Counted from the first letter of the stretch, positions 1 to 5,952 are shown. The stretch: 8,917 nucleotides of DNA from Lachnospiraceae bacterium UBA1718 (GCA_002317245.1 DCIU01000069.1:1-8917), one strand, 5' to 3'. Translations and numbers: made by a program. Notes: generated by a model not told the origin, from the sequence alone.

Positions 1-103
1 GTTCTCGATGACTAATTGAATGATTGAAGGCTTGAAGGCAGGGTGCAATTAAGAAAATGCATGGAAATGCGTTAATTGTGCAACTTTTAAGAATATTTAT
101 TAG

Positions 104-129
104 CAGGGTTGACATGGTTGTCAGCCCTG
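104..129. other. Strong hairpin in the region upstream of the FliD-like gene
   Basis: An 11-bp stem, CAGGGTTGACA (104-114) with TGTCAGCCCTG (119-129), contains one G-U pair and a 4-base loop TGGT. It could be the terminator of a gene to the left of the window, but the bases after it (TGTTACGTTGT) are only moderately T-rich. A TTGACA hexamer lies in the left arm, but no good -10 follows at 16-18 bp, so I do not call a promoter. Bases 1-103 show only a weak inverted repeat (AATTAA 47-52 / TTAATT 72-77) and no supported gene. Confidence 0.45.
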
Positions 130-263
130 TGTTACGTTGTACATGTAATACTAGCATGAATATGGATAAGTAGGACTATGCTCACAAGGAAGTGAGTTTA
201 CTACTGCGGATGCCTGTACAGGGATTAGTAACTCTTATCATGGAAGAAAGGAGGGGCACGGAT

Positions 264-1610
264 ATGGCATATTCAATGGCACTGAATTCAATCTATAATC
301 AATATCTTACAACGTATGCGCCTAAGAAGAGCGATAGCCGTTATGATACTCACAAGAAGAGTGAACTTCGTGGTATCACTAATTCCATGGCTAAGGTCAA
401 CAAGGACGCGCCTCTCTATAAGATAGACAGATCCCCTGATACTAACGAATATATTATTGGAATTAAGGAAGAGAGTAGACTTCTGCAGAATACTATTGCG
501 TCCGTTGTTGGTGACGCTGAGAGTGCAAGCCTTGATGGTAAGATTGCATATTCTTCTAATGAGAATATTGCATCTGCTGTATATATAGGTCAGGATATGG
601 ACACATCAGAGGAGAATCCTGATGGCATCGAGAGTGTTGAGAAAGAGATTCCTACCTATGAGATAGAAGTCCAGTCACTTGCTGAGTCCCAGGTTAATAT
701 GGGTAGATTCCTTCCTAAGGATGAGATGGGGCTTCCAGCAACAGATTATAAGTTTGATCTGTCAGTAAATGATCAGGGATATGAGTTCCAGTATAGTATA
801 CGTGAAGGTGATACCAACTTCGACGTACAGAACAGACTTAGCAGACTGATTAACAATTCTAATATTGGTCTGAAGGCCAGTGTGGAAGAAGATGGTGAAG
901 GTAACAGCAGTCTTCGTATTGAATCAGAACGAGTAGGTATCAGACTTGGTGAGAAGACCAAGGTATTCAATATAGCTGATTCTGGTGAAGGCTTCGGTAA
1001 TAATTCGGTTGATTACCTGGGAATTAACCATGTTGTCAGAGAAGCTAGTAACGCCAGGTTCACAATTAATGGAGAGGAAGCAGAAGCTTCATCTAATTCC
1101 TTCGTATTAGAGAAGGAGTTCGAGATCACTCTTAATGGTGTAAGCCCTGAAGAGGGAATAAAGGCTACAATTGGTGTTAAGCCTGATACTGAGGCGGCAC
1201 TTGAGAATATTAATAATCTTATTGGTGGTTATAACCAGTTCATTAGGGCTATGGCCAGATACAATGAATCACAGGCAGGAAGCAGCCATCTGGTAAGAGA
1301 GATGCGTGGAATTGCAGGTCTCTATTCCGAACAGATGAGTAAGCTGGGAATCACTACTAACCGGGAAGGAACGATGGATGTCGATAACGATAAGTTAGAG
1401 AAGGCAATCCTGTCAGAGGATATGGAGACAACCGTTTCGTCCCTTAAGCAGTTCTCGGGAGCTATGGTACGTAAGAGCAGAGAGGTTTCCCTTAATCCGG
1501 TATCATACCTCAATAAGACTGTAGTCGAATATAAGAATCCTGGTAAGAACTTCTCTAGCCCATATGTGGCAAGTGCTTACGCGGGAATGATGTTTAACTC
1601 ATATTGCTAG
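264..1610 (+). CDS. FliD-like flagellar cap / hook-associated protein 2 homologue
   Basis: Predicted 448 residues. ATG 264 is chosen because AAAGGAGG (247-254) sits 9 bases before it; an in-frame GTG at 192 has no usable spacing. FliD-type features run in order: SSNENIASA near 98-105; YEIEVQSLAESQ (132-143), matching the FliD_N strand; a hook IN-type motif near 196-225 (INNSNIGLKAS...LRIESERVG); NARFTINGEEAEASSN (263-278); NLIGGYNQFI (318-327); and LGITTNREGTMDVDNDKLEKAI (361-382), typical of FliD_C. FliD caps the flagellar filament after export and promotes flagellin folding. Unusually, both ends differ from classical FliD: the start is MAYSMALNSIYNQYL, and the C-terminus lacks an obvious long coiled coil and ends YAGMMFNSYC with a terminal Cys. 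It has no signal peptide, as expected for type III export. It stands alone here with its own terminator. It may be a paralogue rather than the main cap protein. Confidence 0.68.
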   Translation: MAYSMALNSIYNQYLTTYAPKKSDSRYDTHKKSELRGITNSMAKVNKDAPLYKIDRSPDTNEYIIGIKEESRLLQNTIASVVGDAESASLDGKIAYSSNENIASAVYIGQDMDTSEENPDGIESVEKEIPTYEIEVQSLAESQVNMGRFLPKDEMGLPATDYKFDLSVNDQGYEFQYSIREGDTNFDVQNRLSRLINNSNIGLKASVEEDGEGNSSLRIESERVGIRLGEKTKVFNIADSGEGFGNNSVDYLGINHVVREASNARFTINGEEAEASSNSFVLEKEFEITLNGVSPEEGIKATIGVKPDTEAALENINNLIGGYNQFIRAMARYNESQAGSSHLVREMRGIAGLYSEQMSKLGITTNREGTMDVDNDKLEKAILSEDMETTVSSLKQFSGAMVRKSREVSLNPVSYLNKTVVEYKNPGKNFSSPYVASAYAGMMFNSYC

Positions 1611-1660
1611 ACGCTTTTCTTCTATATATAGTATAGGGAGAAAGGCGTTTGGCTTTATTT
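1611..1660 (+). terminator. Rho-independent terminator of the FliD-like gene
   Basis: The hairpin begins directly after the TAG stop. ACGCTTTTCT (1611-1620) pairs with AGAAAGGCGT (1639-1648) with one G-U pair, and the stem continues inward with CTATA/TATAG. A T-rich tract (TTTGGCTTTATTTT) follows. This would end the FliD-like transcript before the ribosomal genes. Confidence 0.75.
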
Positions 1661-1713
1661 TGTAAGAGGCCAGGCCAGGCCCCTAAAAACCTGAAAAAAT
1701 CTAAAATAATCTG

Positions 1714-1743
1714 TTGACGCAGGACCATCGCCTATGCTATATT
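1714..1743 (+). promoter_or_regulatory. Sigma-A-type promoter for rpmG-secE-nusG
   Basis: -35 TTGACG (1714-1719), 18-bp spacer, -10 TATATT (1738-1743) preceded by TATGC, an extended -10 of the TRTGn kind. Transcription should start near 1750, about 65 bases before rpmG. The rplJ promoter (5917-5946) has the same 18-bp spacer and TATGC extension. Confidence 0.75.
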
Positions 1744-1773
1744 GGTTTAACGAGGCGTAAAGGTCTTTTTTTT
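1721..1773 (+). terminator. Terminator-shaped inverted repeat enclosing the rpmG -10 element
   Basis: Two stem segments, AGGACC (1721-1726) with GGTCTT (1762-1767, one G-U) and CGCCT (1729-1733) with AGGCG (1753-1757), are separated by an AT/TAAA internal loop. Eight T residues follow (1766-1773). The 19-base loop holds the -10 box of the rpmG promoter. RNA read through from upstream would contain both arms and could terminate. RNA started near 1750 would lack the left arm and escape. This reading is inferred from geometry only. Confidence 0.5.
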
Positions 1774-1814
1774 ATGCGATAATTTAATGCAAATAAACGC
1801 TTGGAGGTAGAAAA

Positions 1815-1964
1815 ATGCGTACTAAGATAACATTAGCATGTACAGAGTGCAAGCAGCGTAACTACAATACAACAAAGGAGAAGAAGCTTCATCCAGATCG
1901 TATGGAGACAAAGAAGTACTGTAGATTCTGTAAGGCTCACACATTACATAAGGAGACAAAGTAA
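1815..1964 (+). CDS. rpmG: 50S ribosomal protein L33, zinc-ribbon (C+) form
   Basis: 49 residues, the usual L33 length. It starts MRTKITLACTECKQRNY and has two CxxC pairs (Cys9/Cys12 and Cys36/Cys39), which mark the zinc-binding form of L33, a small large-subunit protein near the E site. The ribosome binding site GGAGG (1803-1807) lies 7 bases before ATG 1815. It is the first gene of the rpmG-secE-nusG unit, a common arrangement in Firmicutes. The stop overlaps the secE start by one base (TAATG), which suggests translational coupling. Bacteria often carry both zinc and zinc-free L33 paralogues; whether this genome has the other cannot be seen here. Confidence 0.96.
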   Translation: MRTKITLACTECKQRNYNTTKEKKLHPDRMETKKYCRFCKAHTLHKETK

Positions 1965-2164
1965 TGGCTAATTCTGCTAAGAATGATAATAAGCCAAGCT
2001 TTTGGACAGGTGTTAAGGCTGAGTGGAATAAGATCACATGGCCTAACAAGGACCAGCTCACTAAGCAGACAATTGCTGTAGTAGTTATTACAGTTGTATT
2101 GGGTCTTGTAATTACATTACTTGATACAGGATTACAGTATGGTGTTAATCTGTTATCTATGTAA
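1964..2164 (+). CDS. secE: Preprotein translocase subunit SecE
   Basis: 66 residues, the short single-span SecE typical of Gram-positive bacteria. The soluble N-terminal part carries the family signature VKAEWNKITWPNKDQL (17-32): an amphipathic helix followed by the conserved W-P. One membrane span follows at about 36-56 (TIAVVVITVVLGLVITLLD). SecE clamps SecY in the membrane and is essential for Sec-dependent export. Its AGGAG (1951-1955) lies inside the last codons of rpmG, 8 bases before the start, so initiation depends on the upstream reading frame region. nusG follows after 34 bases. Confidence 0.96.
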   Translation: MANSAKNDNKPSFWTGVKAEWNKITWPNKDQLTKQTIAVVVITVVLGLVITLLDTGLQYGVNLLSM

Positions 2165-2198
2165 TAGATGCAGAGGCTAAGGTAAGCGAGGTTAAAAG

Positions 2199-2714
2199 AT
2201 GTCAGAAGCTAAATGGTATGTTGCTCATACCTATTCAGGATATGAGAATAAAGTTAAAGCCGATCTTGACAAGACTATTGTTAATCGTGAACTTCAGGAG
2301 CAGATCCTTGAGGTACGCGTACCTATGCAGGAAGTAGTAGAGGTTAAGAACGGTACACGTAAGACTGTACAGAAGAAGTTGTTCCCAGGTTATGTTCTTG
2401 TTAACATGATTATGAATGACGAGACATGGTATGTGGTAAGAAATACTCGTGGTGTAACAGGATTCGTTGGACCAGGAAGCAAGCCAGTACCTCTTACAGA
2501 GGCTGAGATGAAGCCACTCGGAATTAAGACTGAGAATGTTACTATTGACTTCGTAGAAGGCGATACAATCGTTGTTGTTGCAGGCGCTTGGAAGGATACA
2601 GTCGGTAAGGTACAGAGAATCGATAATGGTAAGCAGACAGCTACTATTAATGTCGAACTGTTCGGTCGTGAGACTCCAGTTGAGATTGGATTCGAGGAAG
2701 TACGTAAGATGTAA
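2199..2714 (+). CDS. nusG: Transcription termination/antitermination factor NusG
   Basis: 171 residues, close to the family norm of about 175-180. The N-terminal NGN domain (about 4-105) begins KWYVAHTYSGYENKV and contains the conserved KKLFPGYVLVNM (59-70) and RNTRGVTGFVG (81-91), which contact the polymerase clamp. The C-terminal KOW domain (about 118-170) has EGDTIVVVAGAWKDTVGKV and ends with the signature FGRETPVEIGFEEV. NusG modulates RNA polymerase pausing and links transcription to Rho or to ribosomes. In Bacillus it promotes sequence-specific pauses, which matters for attenuators such as the rplJ leader. The ribosome binding site is modest (GAGGT, 2188-2192, 6 bases before ATG). It is the last gene before a structured intergenic region. 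Confidence 0.97.
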   Translation: MSEAKWYVAHTYSGYENKVKADLDKTIVNRELQEQILEVRVPMQEVVEVKNGTRKTVQKKLFPGYVLVNMIMNDETWYVVRNTRGVTGFVGPGSKPVPLTEAEMKPLGIKTENVTIDFVEGDTIVVVAGAWKDTVGKVQRIDNGKQTATINVELFGRETPVEIGFEEVRKM

Positions 2715-2719
2715 GTAAG

Positions 2720-2747
2720 TTGCATTCACTTTTGCTGGATGTAATAT
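2720..2747 (+). promoter_or_regulatory. Possible weak promoter for rplK-rplA
   Basis: TTGCAT (2720-2725), 16-bp spacer, TAATAT (2742-2747). The -35 matches consensus at only three of six positions and there is no TGn extension. It is listed because it would start transcription at the first leader hairpin, but readthrough from nusG is equally possible since no terminator follows nusG. Confidence 0.3.
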
Positions 2748-2863
2748 GTGTCGATGCGACACGCTCTTAAGATTGCCCTAGGGTGGGGACACTTAAGATT
2801 GAAATGGTGATTTACAGGATAGTCCTGTTGATCAAGTGGTAGAGCACCTATAACTCAGACCAC
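2748..2863 (+). promoter_or_regulatory. Structured leader of rplK-rplA
   Basis: Four local hairpins can form in the 177 bases between nusG and rplK. They are GTGTCG/CGACAC (2748-2753/2757-2762, loop ATG); CTTAAG/CTTAAG (2766-2771/2792-2797) with CCC/GGG inside; ACAGGA/TCCTGT (2814-2819/2823-2828, loop TAG); and GTGGT-A-GAG with CTC-AG-ACCAC (2836-2844/2854-2863). A 10-base direct repeat CTTAAGATTG occurs at 2766-2775 and 2792-2801. L1 is known to repress the L11-L1 operon in E. coli by binding the leader mRNA. A similar role here is inference, since I do not recognise an L1-site sequence. Confidence 0.45.
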
Positions 2864-2891
2864 AATATATATTTTATAGGAGGAGCCAATC

Positions 2892-3317
2892 ATGGCAAAG
2901 AAAGTTGAAGGTTATATTAAGTTGCAGATTCCTGCCGGCAAGGCAACACCTGCACCACCAGTTGGACCAGCACTTGGTCAGCATGGTGTTAACATCGTTG
3001 AATTCACTAAGCAGTTCAACGCAGTAACAGCAGATAAGGGTGACGTAATCATTCCTGTTGTTATTACAGTTTATGCAGACAGAAGTTTTAGCTTCATTAC
3101 TAAGACTCCACCAGCTGCTGTATTACTTAAGAAGGCATGTAACATTAAGTCAGGTTCAGGTGTTCCTAACAAGACTAAGGTTGCAAAGATCTCTAAGGAT
3201 AAGCTCCGTGAGATCGCAGAGCTTAAGATGCCAGATCTTAACGCTGCAAGCATTGAGGCTGCTATGAGCATGATCGCTGGTACAGCTAGATCAATGGGTA
3301 TTACAGTAGAGGATTAA
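2892..3317 (+). CDS. rplK: 50S ribosomal protein L11
   Basis: 141 residues, the standard L11 length. The N-terminal domain carries the invariant PAGKATPAPPVGPALGQHGVNI (14-35), the region that moves with elongation factor G and binds thiostrepton-type antibiotics together with 23S rRNA. The C-terminal rRNA-binding domain (about 76-141) includes KTPPAAVLLKKA and ends with GTARSMGITVED. L11 forms the base of the GTPase-associated centre and is needed for RelA-type stringent sensing. A strong AGGAGG (2878-2883) lies 8 bases before the start. rplA follows after 23 bases with its own AGGAGG, so the two are co-transcribed. Confidence 0.98.
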   Translation: MAKKVEGYIKLQIPAGKATPAPPVGPALGQHGVNIVEFTKQFNAVTADKGDVIIPVVITVYADRSFSFITKTPPAAVLLKKACNIKSGSGVPNKTKVAKISKDKLREIAELKMPDLNAASIEAAMSMIAGTARSMGITVED

Positions 3318-3340
3318 TATTAATTTAGGAGGAAGCTAAC

Positions 3341-4027
3341 ATGAAGCATGGTAAGAAGTATAGCGAGGTTGCTAAATTAGTAGATCGCTCTATTCAGTAT
3401 GAGCCAGCAGAGGCTATTGGCGTTGTTAAGAAGACAGCAAGCGCTAAGTTTGATGAGACAGTTGAGTTACACATCCGTACAGGTTGTGATGGACGTCACG
3501 CAGACCAGCAGGTCCGTGGTGCCGTTGTCCTTCCAAACGGAACTGGTAAGACAGTAAGAGTATTAGTATTCGCTAAGGGTACTAAGCTTGATGAAGCACA
3601 GGCAGCAGGCGCTGACTTCGTTGGTGGTGAGGACCTTATCCCTAAGATTCAGGGTGGTTGGTTCGACTTCGACGTAGTAGTTGCTACACCTGATATGATG
3701 GGCGTTGTTGGACGTCTTGGTAAGGTTCTCGGACCTAAGGGTCTTATGCCTAATCCAAAGGCAGGCACAGTAACAATGGATGTTACTAAGGCTATTGCTG
3801 ATATTAAGGCTGGTAAGATTGAGTACCGTCTTGACAAGGCTAACATCATTCACGTTCCAGTAGGTAAGGTATCATTCTCTGAGCAGCAGCTCCAGGAGAA
3901 CTTCGATGCTATTCTCGCTGCTATCGTTAAGGCTAAGCCATCAGCACTTAAGGGCCAGTACCTTAAGAGCATCACACTTGCATGTACAATGGGACCTGGC
4001 GTAAAGGTATCTACAGCTAAGTTCTAA
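3341..4027 (+). CDS. rplA: 50S ribosomal protein L1
   Basis: 228 residues, normal for L1 (about 225-235). Visible hallmarks are KFDETVELHIRTGCDGRHADQQVRG (36-60), where many homologues have a shorter LGVDPRHADQ form, then VRVLVFAKG, a GADFVGGEDLIPKIQGGW segment, and the signature GRLGKVLGPKGLMPNPKAGTVT (123-144). L1 binds 23S rRNA helices 76-78 to form the mobile L1 stalk that helps deadacylated tRNA leave, and is a translational repressor of its own operon in several bacteria. AGGAGG (3327-3332) precedes the ATG by 8 bases. The last 13 bases of the gene, including its stop codon, fall in a 24-base segment repeated in inverted orientation downstream of the terminator. Confidence 0.98.
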   Translation: MKHGKKYSEVAKLVDRSIQYEPAEAIGVVKKTASAKFDETVELHIRTGCDGRHADQQVRGAVVLPNGTGKTVRVLVFAKGTKLDEAQAAGADFVGGEDLIPKIQGGWFDFDVVVATPDMMGVVGRLGKVLGPKGLMPNPKAGTVTMDVTKAIADIKAGKIEYRLDKANIIHVPVGKVSFSEQQLQENFDAILAAIVKAKPSALKGQYLKSITLACTMGPGVKVSTAKF

Positions 4028-4143
4028 TTGCGGCAAGCATTAAGGTAAAACAATAAAGAAGCAGAAATCTCATTTATGAAGATTTCTGCTTCTTTTTGTT
4101 TTTTGCACATGAAATGTGCGCTTGCCGCTATTAGAACTTAGCT
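4015..4143. repeat. Quasi-palindrome: 3' end of rplA repeated in inverted orientation around its terminator
   Basis: The 24 bases at 4015-4038 (end of rplA, stop codon and 11 bases beyond) recur as the reverse complement at 4120-4143 with one mismatch. Between them the terminator arms (4055-4070/4080-4095) and the flanking AAAACAA (4047-4053) / TTGTTTT (4096-4102) also pair. The whole 129 bases can therefore fold on themselves, leaving unpaired only 4039-4046, 4054, the loop, and 4103-4119. The last of these has its own hairpin, GCACAT/ATGTGC. Confidence 0.8.
4055..4104 (+). terminator. Strong terminator of rplK-rplA
   Basis: A perfect 16-bp stem (left arm 4055-4070, right arm 4080-4095) has a 9-base loop CATTTATGA and is followed by TTTTTGTTTTTT. 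The A-rich left flank would let it act on the opposite strand too, though no convergent gene is present. It separates rplKA from the CapA-like gene and rplJL. Confidence 0.92.
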
Positions 4144-4153
4144 TTTTCAATAC

Positions 4154-4230
4154 CGCGCGCTCACCGCGACAGCCTCTGGCTATCGCTGGCCCCCCTATCT
4201 GGCTGTCGCTGCCCCTACCTGCCCTGGCTT
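4154..4230. repeat. G+C-rich intergenic patch with short direct and inverted repeats
   Basis: A stretch far richer in G+C than its surroundings. CTGGCTATCGCTG (4176-4188) recurs as CTGGCTGTCGCTG (4199-4211) with one difference, and CTGGCT appears again at 4224. GCGACAGCC (4166-4174) is perfectly complementary to GGCTGTCGC (4201-4209) and nearly so to 4178-4186, so alternative hairpins are possible. I see no convincing gene: the open frames across it have no ribosome binding site and low-complexity translations. It may be a copy of a dispersed intergenic repeat. Confidence 0.5.
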
Positions 4231-4302
4231 TTCTGTGCTTAAAACCTACCAAACGCCCTGAAACAGCCAAAAGGTATGCTTTTCTAAAAATAAGAGAAAA
4301 TA

Positions 4303-4311
4303 TGTTATAAT
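4303..4311 (+). promoter_or_regulatory. Extended -10 promoter of the CapA-like gene
   Basis: TGTTATAAT is a perfect TATAAT (4306-4311) with the TGn extension, preceded by an A-rich run. No good -35 is present at the right spacing, as is common for extended -10 promoters. The start near 4318 gives a leader of about 55 bases that can form GACATGAGC/GCTGATGTC (4324-4332/4341-4349, one G-G mismatch). Confidence 0.65.
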
Positions 4312-4371
4312 TTTCAAGAGAAGGACATGAGCAAACATTCGCTGATGTCATAATTTAGAAAGAATCCACTG

Positions 4372-5913
4372 ATGGCAGATAAGAGAAGCAATTCACACAA
4401 CCAACAGAATAACGCCAGGAACAACAACTATAGCCAGAGTTACTCCCGACAGAATGCAAACAGTCAGACGAATTCCGGCAAGAGCCCTTACCAATACACT
4501 GATGAGGAACTCTTCAGCGAGAGATACTATGCTAAGAAGCGCCAGCATAAGAAGAAGGTCATGGTCTTTGTGAAGTCGCTTGTGACTACTCTTGTTGTAG
4601 GCACATTAGTACTCTTTCTTGTCGCATCTATATTGAAGTACAGGCAGGAAGCAGCCCAGGGTAACCCGGGTTCATCGAAGACCACGGCGCTCATTGCCAA
4701 AGCCATTGACAAATTTGGTGCCCTTAAGGGTGATGATGGAAAAACAGAAACAGAGAGCAACATCTACTATGGTGAGGCCATAGACTACGACGCCTACAAT
4801 AAGAAGAAATCTGATGAAGCCGCACTGGCAGCGGAGGCCGCAGCCACGGAAGCTGCAGAGGCAGAAGAGGTAGACACATCCAGATATGGTGCTCTCTTAT
4901 CAGATGAGGACTACTGTAGAGAGAATAAGATATATGAGAAGGACTGTGTATATCCTGACCAGGTTACACTTCTCTTCGCGGGTGATGTGGGACTGGCATC
5001 TGGATACGCCAACCTTGAGACCCTGAAGAATCGAGGAGGGGATATCTCTACAGCCTTTGATGAGAATACATTATTTACAATGCGTGAAGCTGATATATTC
5101 ATGGTGAATAATGAGTTCACATATACGAGGAGAGGAGAGCCAACCCCGGGCAAGGAGTACACCTTCAGGTCCGATCCTGACAATGTCTCATACATTTTTG
5201 ACATGGGAGCAGATGTAGTATCCATAGCCAACAACCATACTTATGATTATGGCGAGGTCTCTCTCTTAGACACAATTGACACACTTAATGATGCCGGCAT
5301 GCCATTTGTGGGAGCAGGCATTAATATAGAAGAAGCCATCAAGCCTGTATACTTCATTGCCAATGATATGAGAATTGCAATCGTATCGGCCACTCAGATT
5401 GAGAGACAGGACAATCCTGATACCAAGGGCGCAACAGAGACTAGTGCTGGTACCTTCCGCTGCTGGTATAACGATAAGGTCTGTGATGTGGTTAAGGAAG
5501 CCGCCGAATGCAGTGATGTGGTAATAGCCTATATCCACTGGGGGACTGAGCTGGAAGTTGCTCCGGACTGGGCGCAGCTGGATCTGGCTCCCAAGCTTGC
5601 AAGCGCTGGAGCCGATGTAATCATAGGAGACCATCCTCACATACTACAGAAGCTGGACTACATCGGGGATGTACCGATTATTTACAGCCTTGGCAATTAC
5701 TGGTTCAACTCCAAGGAACTGGACACGGGAATGCTCCAGACAACCTTTGATACAGCTGGTAATCTTATGAGCGTACAGTTCATTCCGGCTGTTCAGAAGG
5801 GCTGCCGCACCAATATCGTAACAGATAGTGAAAAAACGAGAATACTGAATTACATGCAGTCCATTTCACCTAATGTATTGATTGATGGGGATGGCTATAT
5901 AAGTAAAAAATAA
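4372..5913 (+). CDS. Membrane-anchored CapA (PGA_cap) family protein
   Basis: 513 residues. An Asn/Gln/Ser-rich cytoplasmic tail (1-40) and a basic stretch (55-62) lead to one membrane span (about 63-88). An Ala/Glu-rich linker (about 148-166) follows, then an extracellular CapA domain (about 196-475), giving a type II topology. The family's metallophosphatase-like motifs are all present: LLFAGDVG (200-207), NNEFTYTRRG (246-255), SIANNHTYDYG (284-294), HWGTE (389-393), GDHPHILQ (419-426) and YSLGNYWF (438-445). CapA of Bacillus belongs to the poly-gamma-glutamate synthesis/export complex, but no capB or capC homologue is nearby, so the substrate here is unknown; a cell-surface role is inferred. 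Four Cys (182, 192, 364, 371) lie in the outer part and could pair. The ribosome binding site is weak (AGAAAG, 4357-4362). The gene sits between rplA and rplJ, which are usually adjacent, and has no terminator of its own. Confidence 0.9.
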   Translation: MADKRSNSHNQQNNARNNNYSQSYSRQNANSQTNSGKSPYQYTDEELFSERYYAKKRQHKKKVMVFVKSLVTTLVVGTLVLFLVASILKYRQEAAQGNPGSSKTTALIAKAIDKFGALKGDDGKTETESNIYYGEAIDYDAYNKKKSDEAALAAEAAATEAAEAEEVDTSRYGALLSDEDYCRENKIYEKDCVYPDQVTLLFAGDVGLASGYANLETLKNRGGDISTAFDENTLFTMREADIFMVNNEFTYTRRGEPTPGKEYTFRSDPDNVSYIFDMGADVVSIANNHTYDYGEVSLLDTIDTLNDAGMPFVGAGINIEEAIKPVYFIANDMRIAIVSATQIERQDNPDTKGATETSAGTFRCWYNDKVCDVVKEAAECSDVVIAYIHWGTELEVAPDWAQLDLAPKLASAGADVIIGDHPHILQKLDYIGDVPIIYSLGNYWFNSKELDTGMLQTTFDTAGNLMSVQFIPAVQKGCRTNIVTDSEKTRILNYMQSISPNVLIDGDGYISKK

Positions 5914-5916
5914 GTG

Positions 5917-5946
5917 TTGACATATTCCATAGGGCTATGCTAATAT
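5917..5946 (+). promoter_or_regulatory. Sigma-A-type promoter for rplJ-rplL
   Basis: Consensus -35 TTGACA (5917-5922), 18-bp spacer, TATGC extension and -10 TAATAT (5941-5946). It begins only four bases after the stop of the CapA-like gene. The spacer holds a perfect palindrome CATAG-GG-CTATG (5928-5939), flanked by ATATT/AATAT. The start is expected near 5953. Confidence 0.85.
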
Positions 5947-5952
5947 ATCCTC

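Noticed and set aside
192..263. In-frame GTG start extending the FliD-like protein by 24 residues
   Set aside because: No properly spaced ribosome binding site; AAAGGAGG at 247-254 points to ATG 264.
2235..2762. 175-residue open frame antisense to nusG
   Set aside because: Shadow of nusG; its translation has no recognisable domain, and the + strand gene is unambiguous.
2828..2854. TTGATC...TATAAC as an rplK promoter
   Set aside because: A 15-bp spacer and weak -35; both boxes lie within leader hairpins.
4116..4310. 64-residue open frame across the G+C-rich patch, and a 93-residue frame on the other strand (4070-4351)
   Set aside because: No ribosome binding sites, overlap with terminator, repeats and promoter, and low-complexity translations without family features.
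4327..4353. Eight-codon open frame in the CapA leader
   Set aside because: AAGGA is only one base from its ATG; the segment is better explained by the hairpin 4324-4349.
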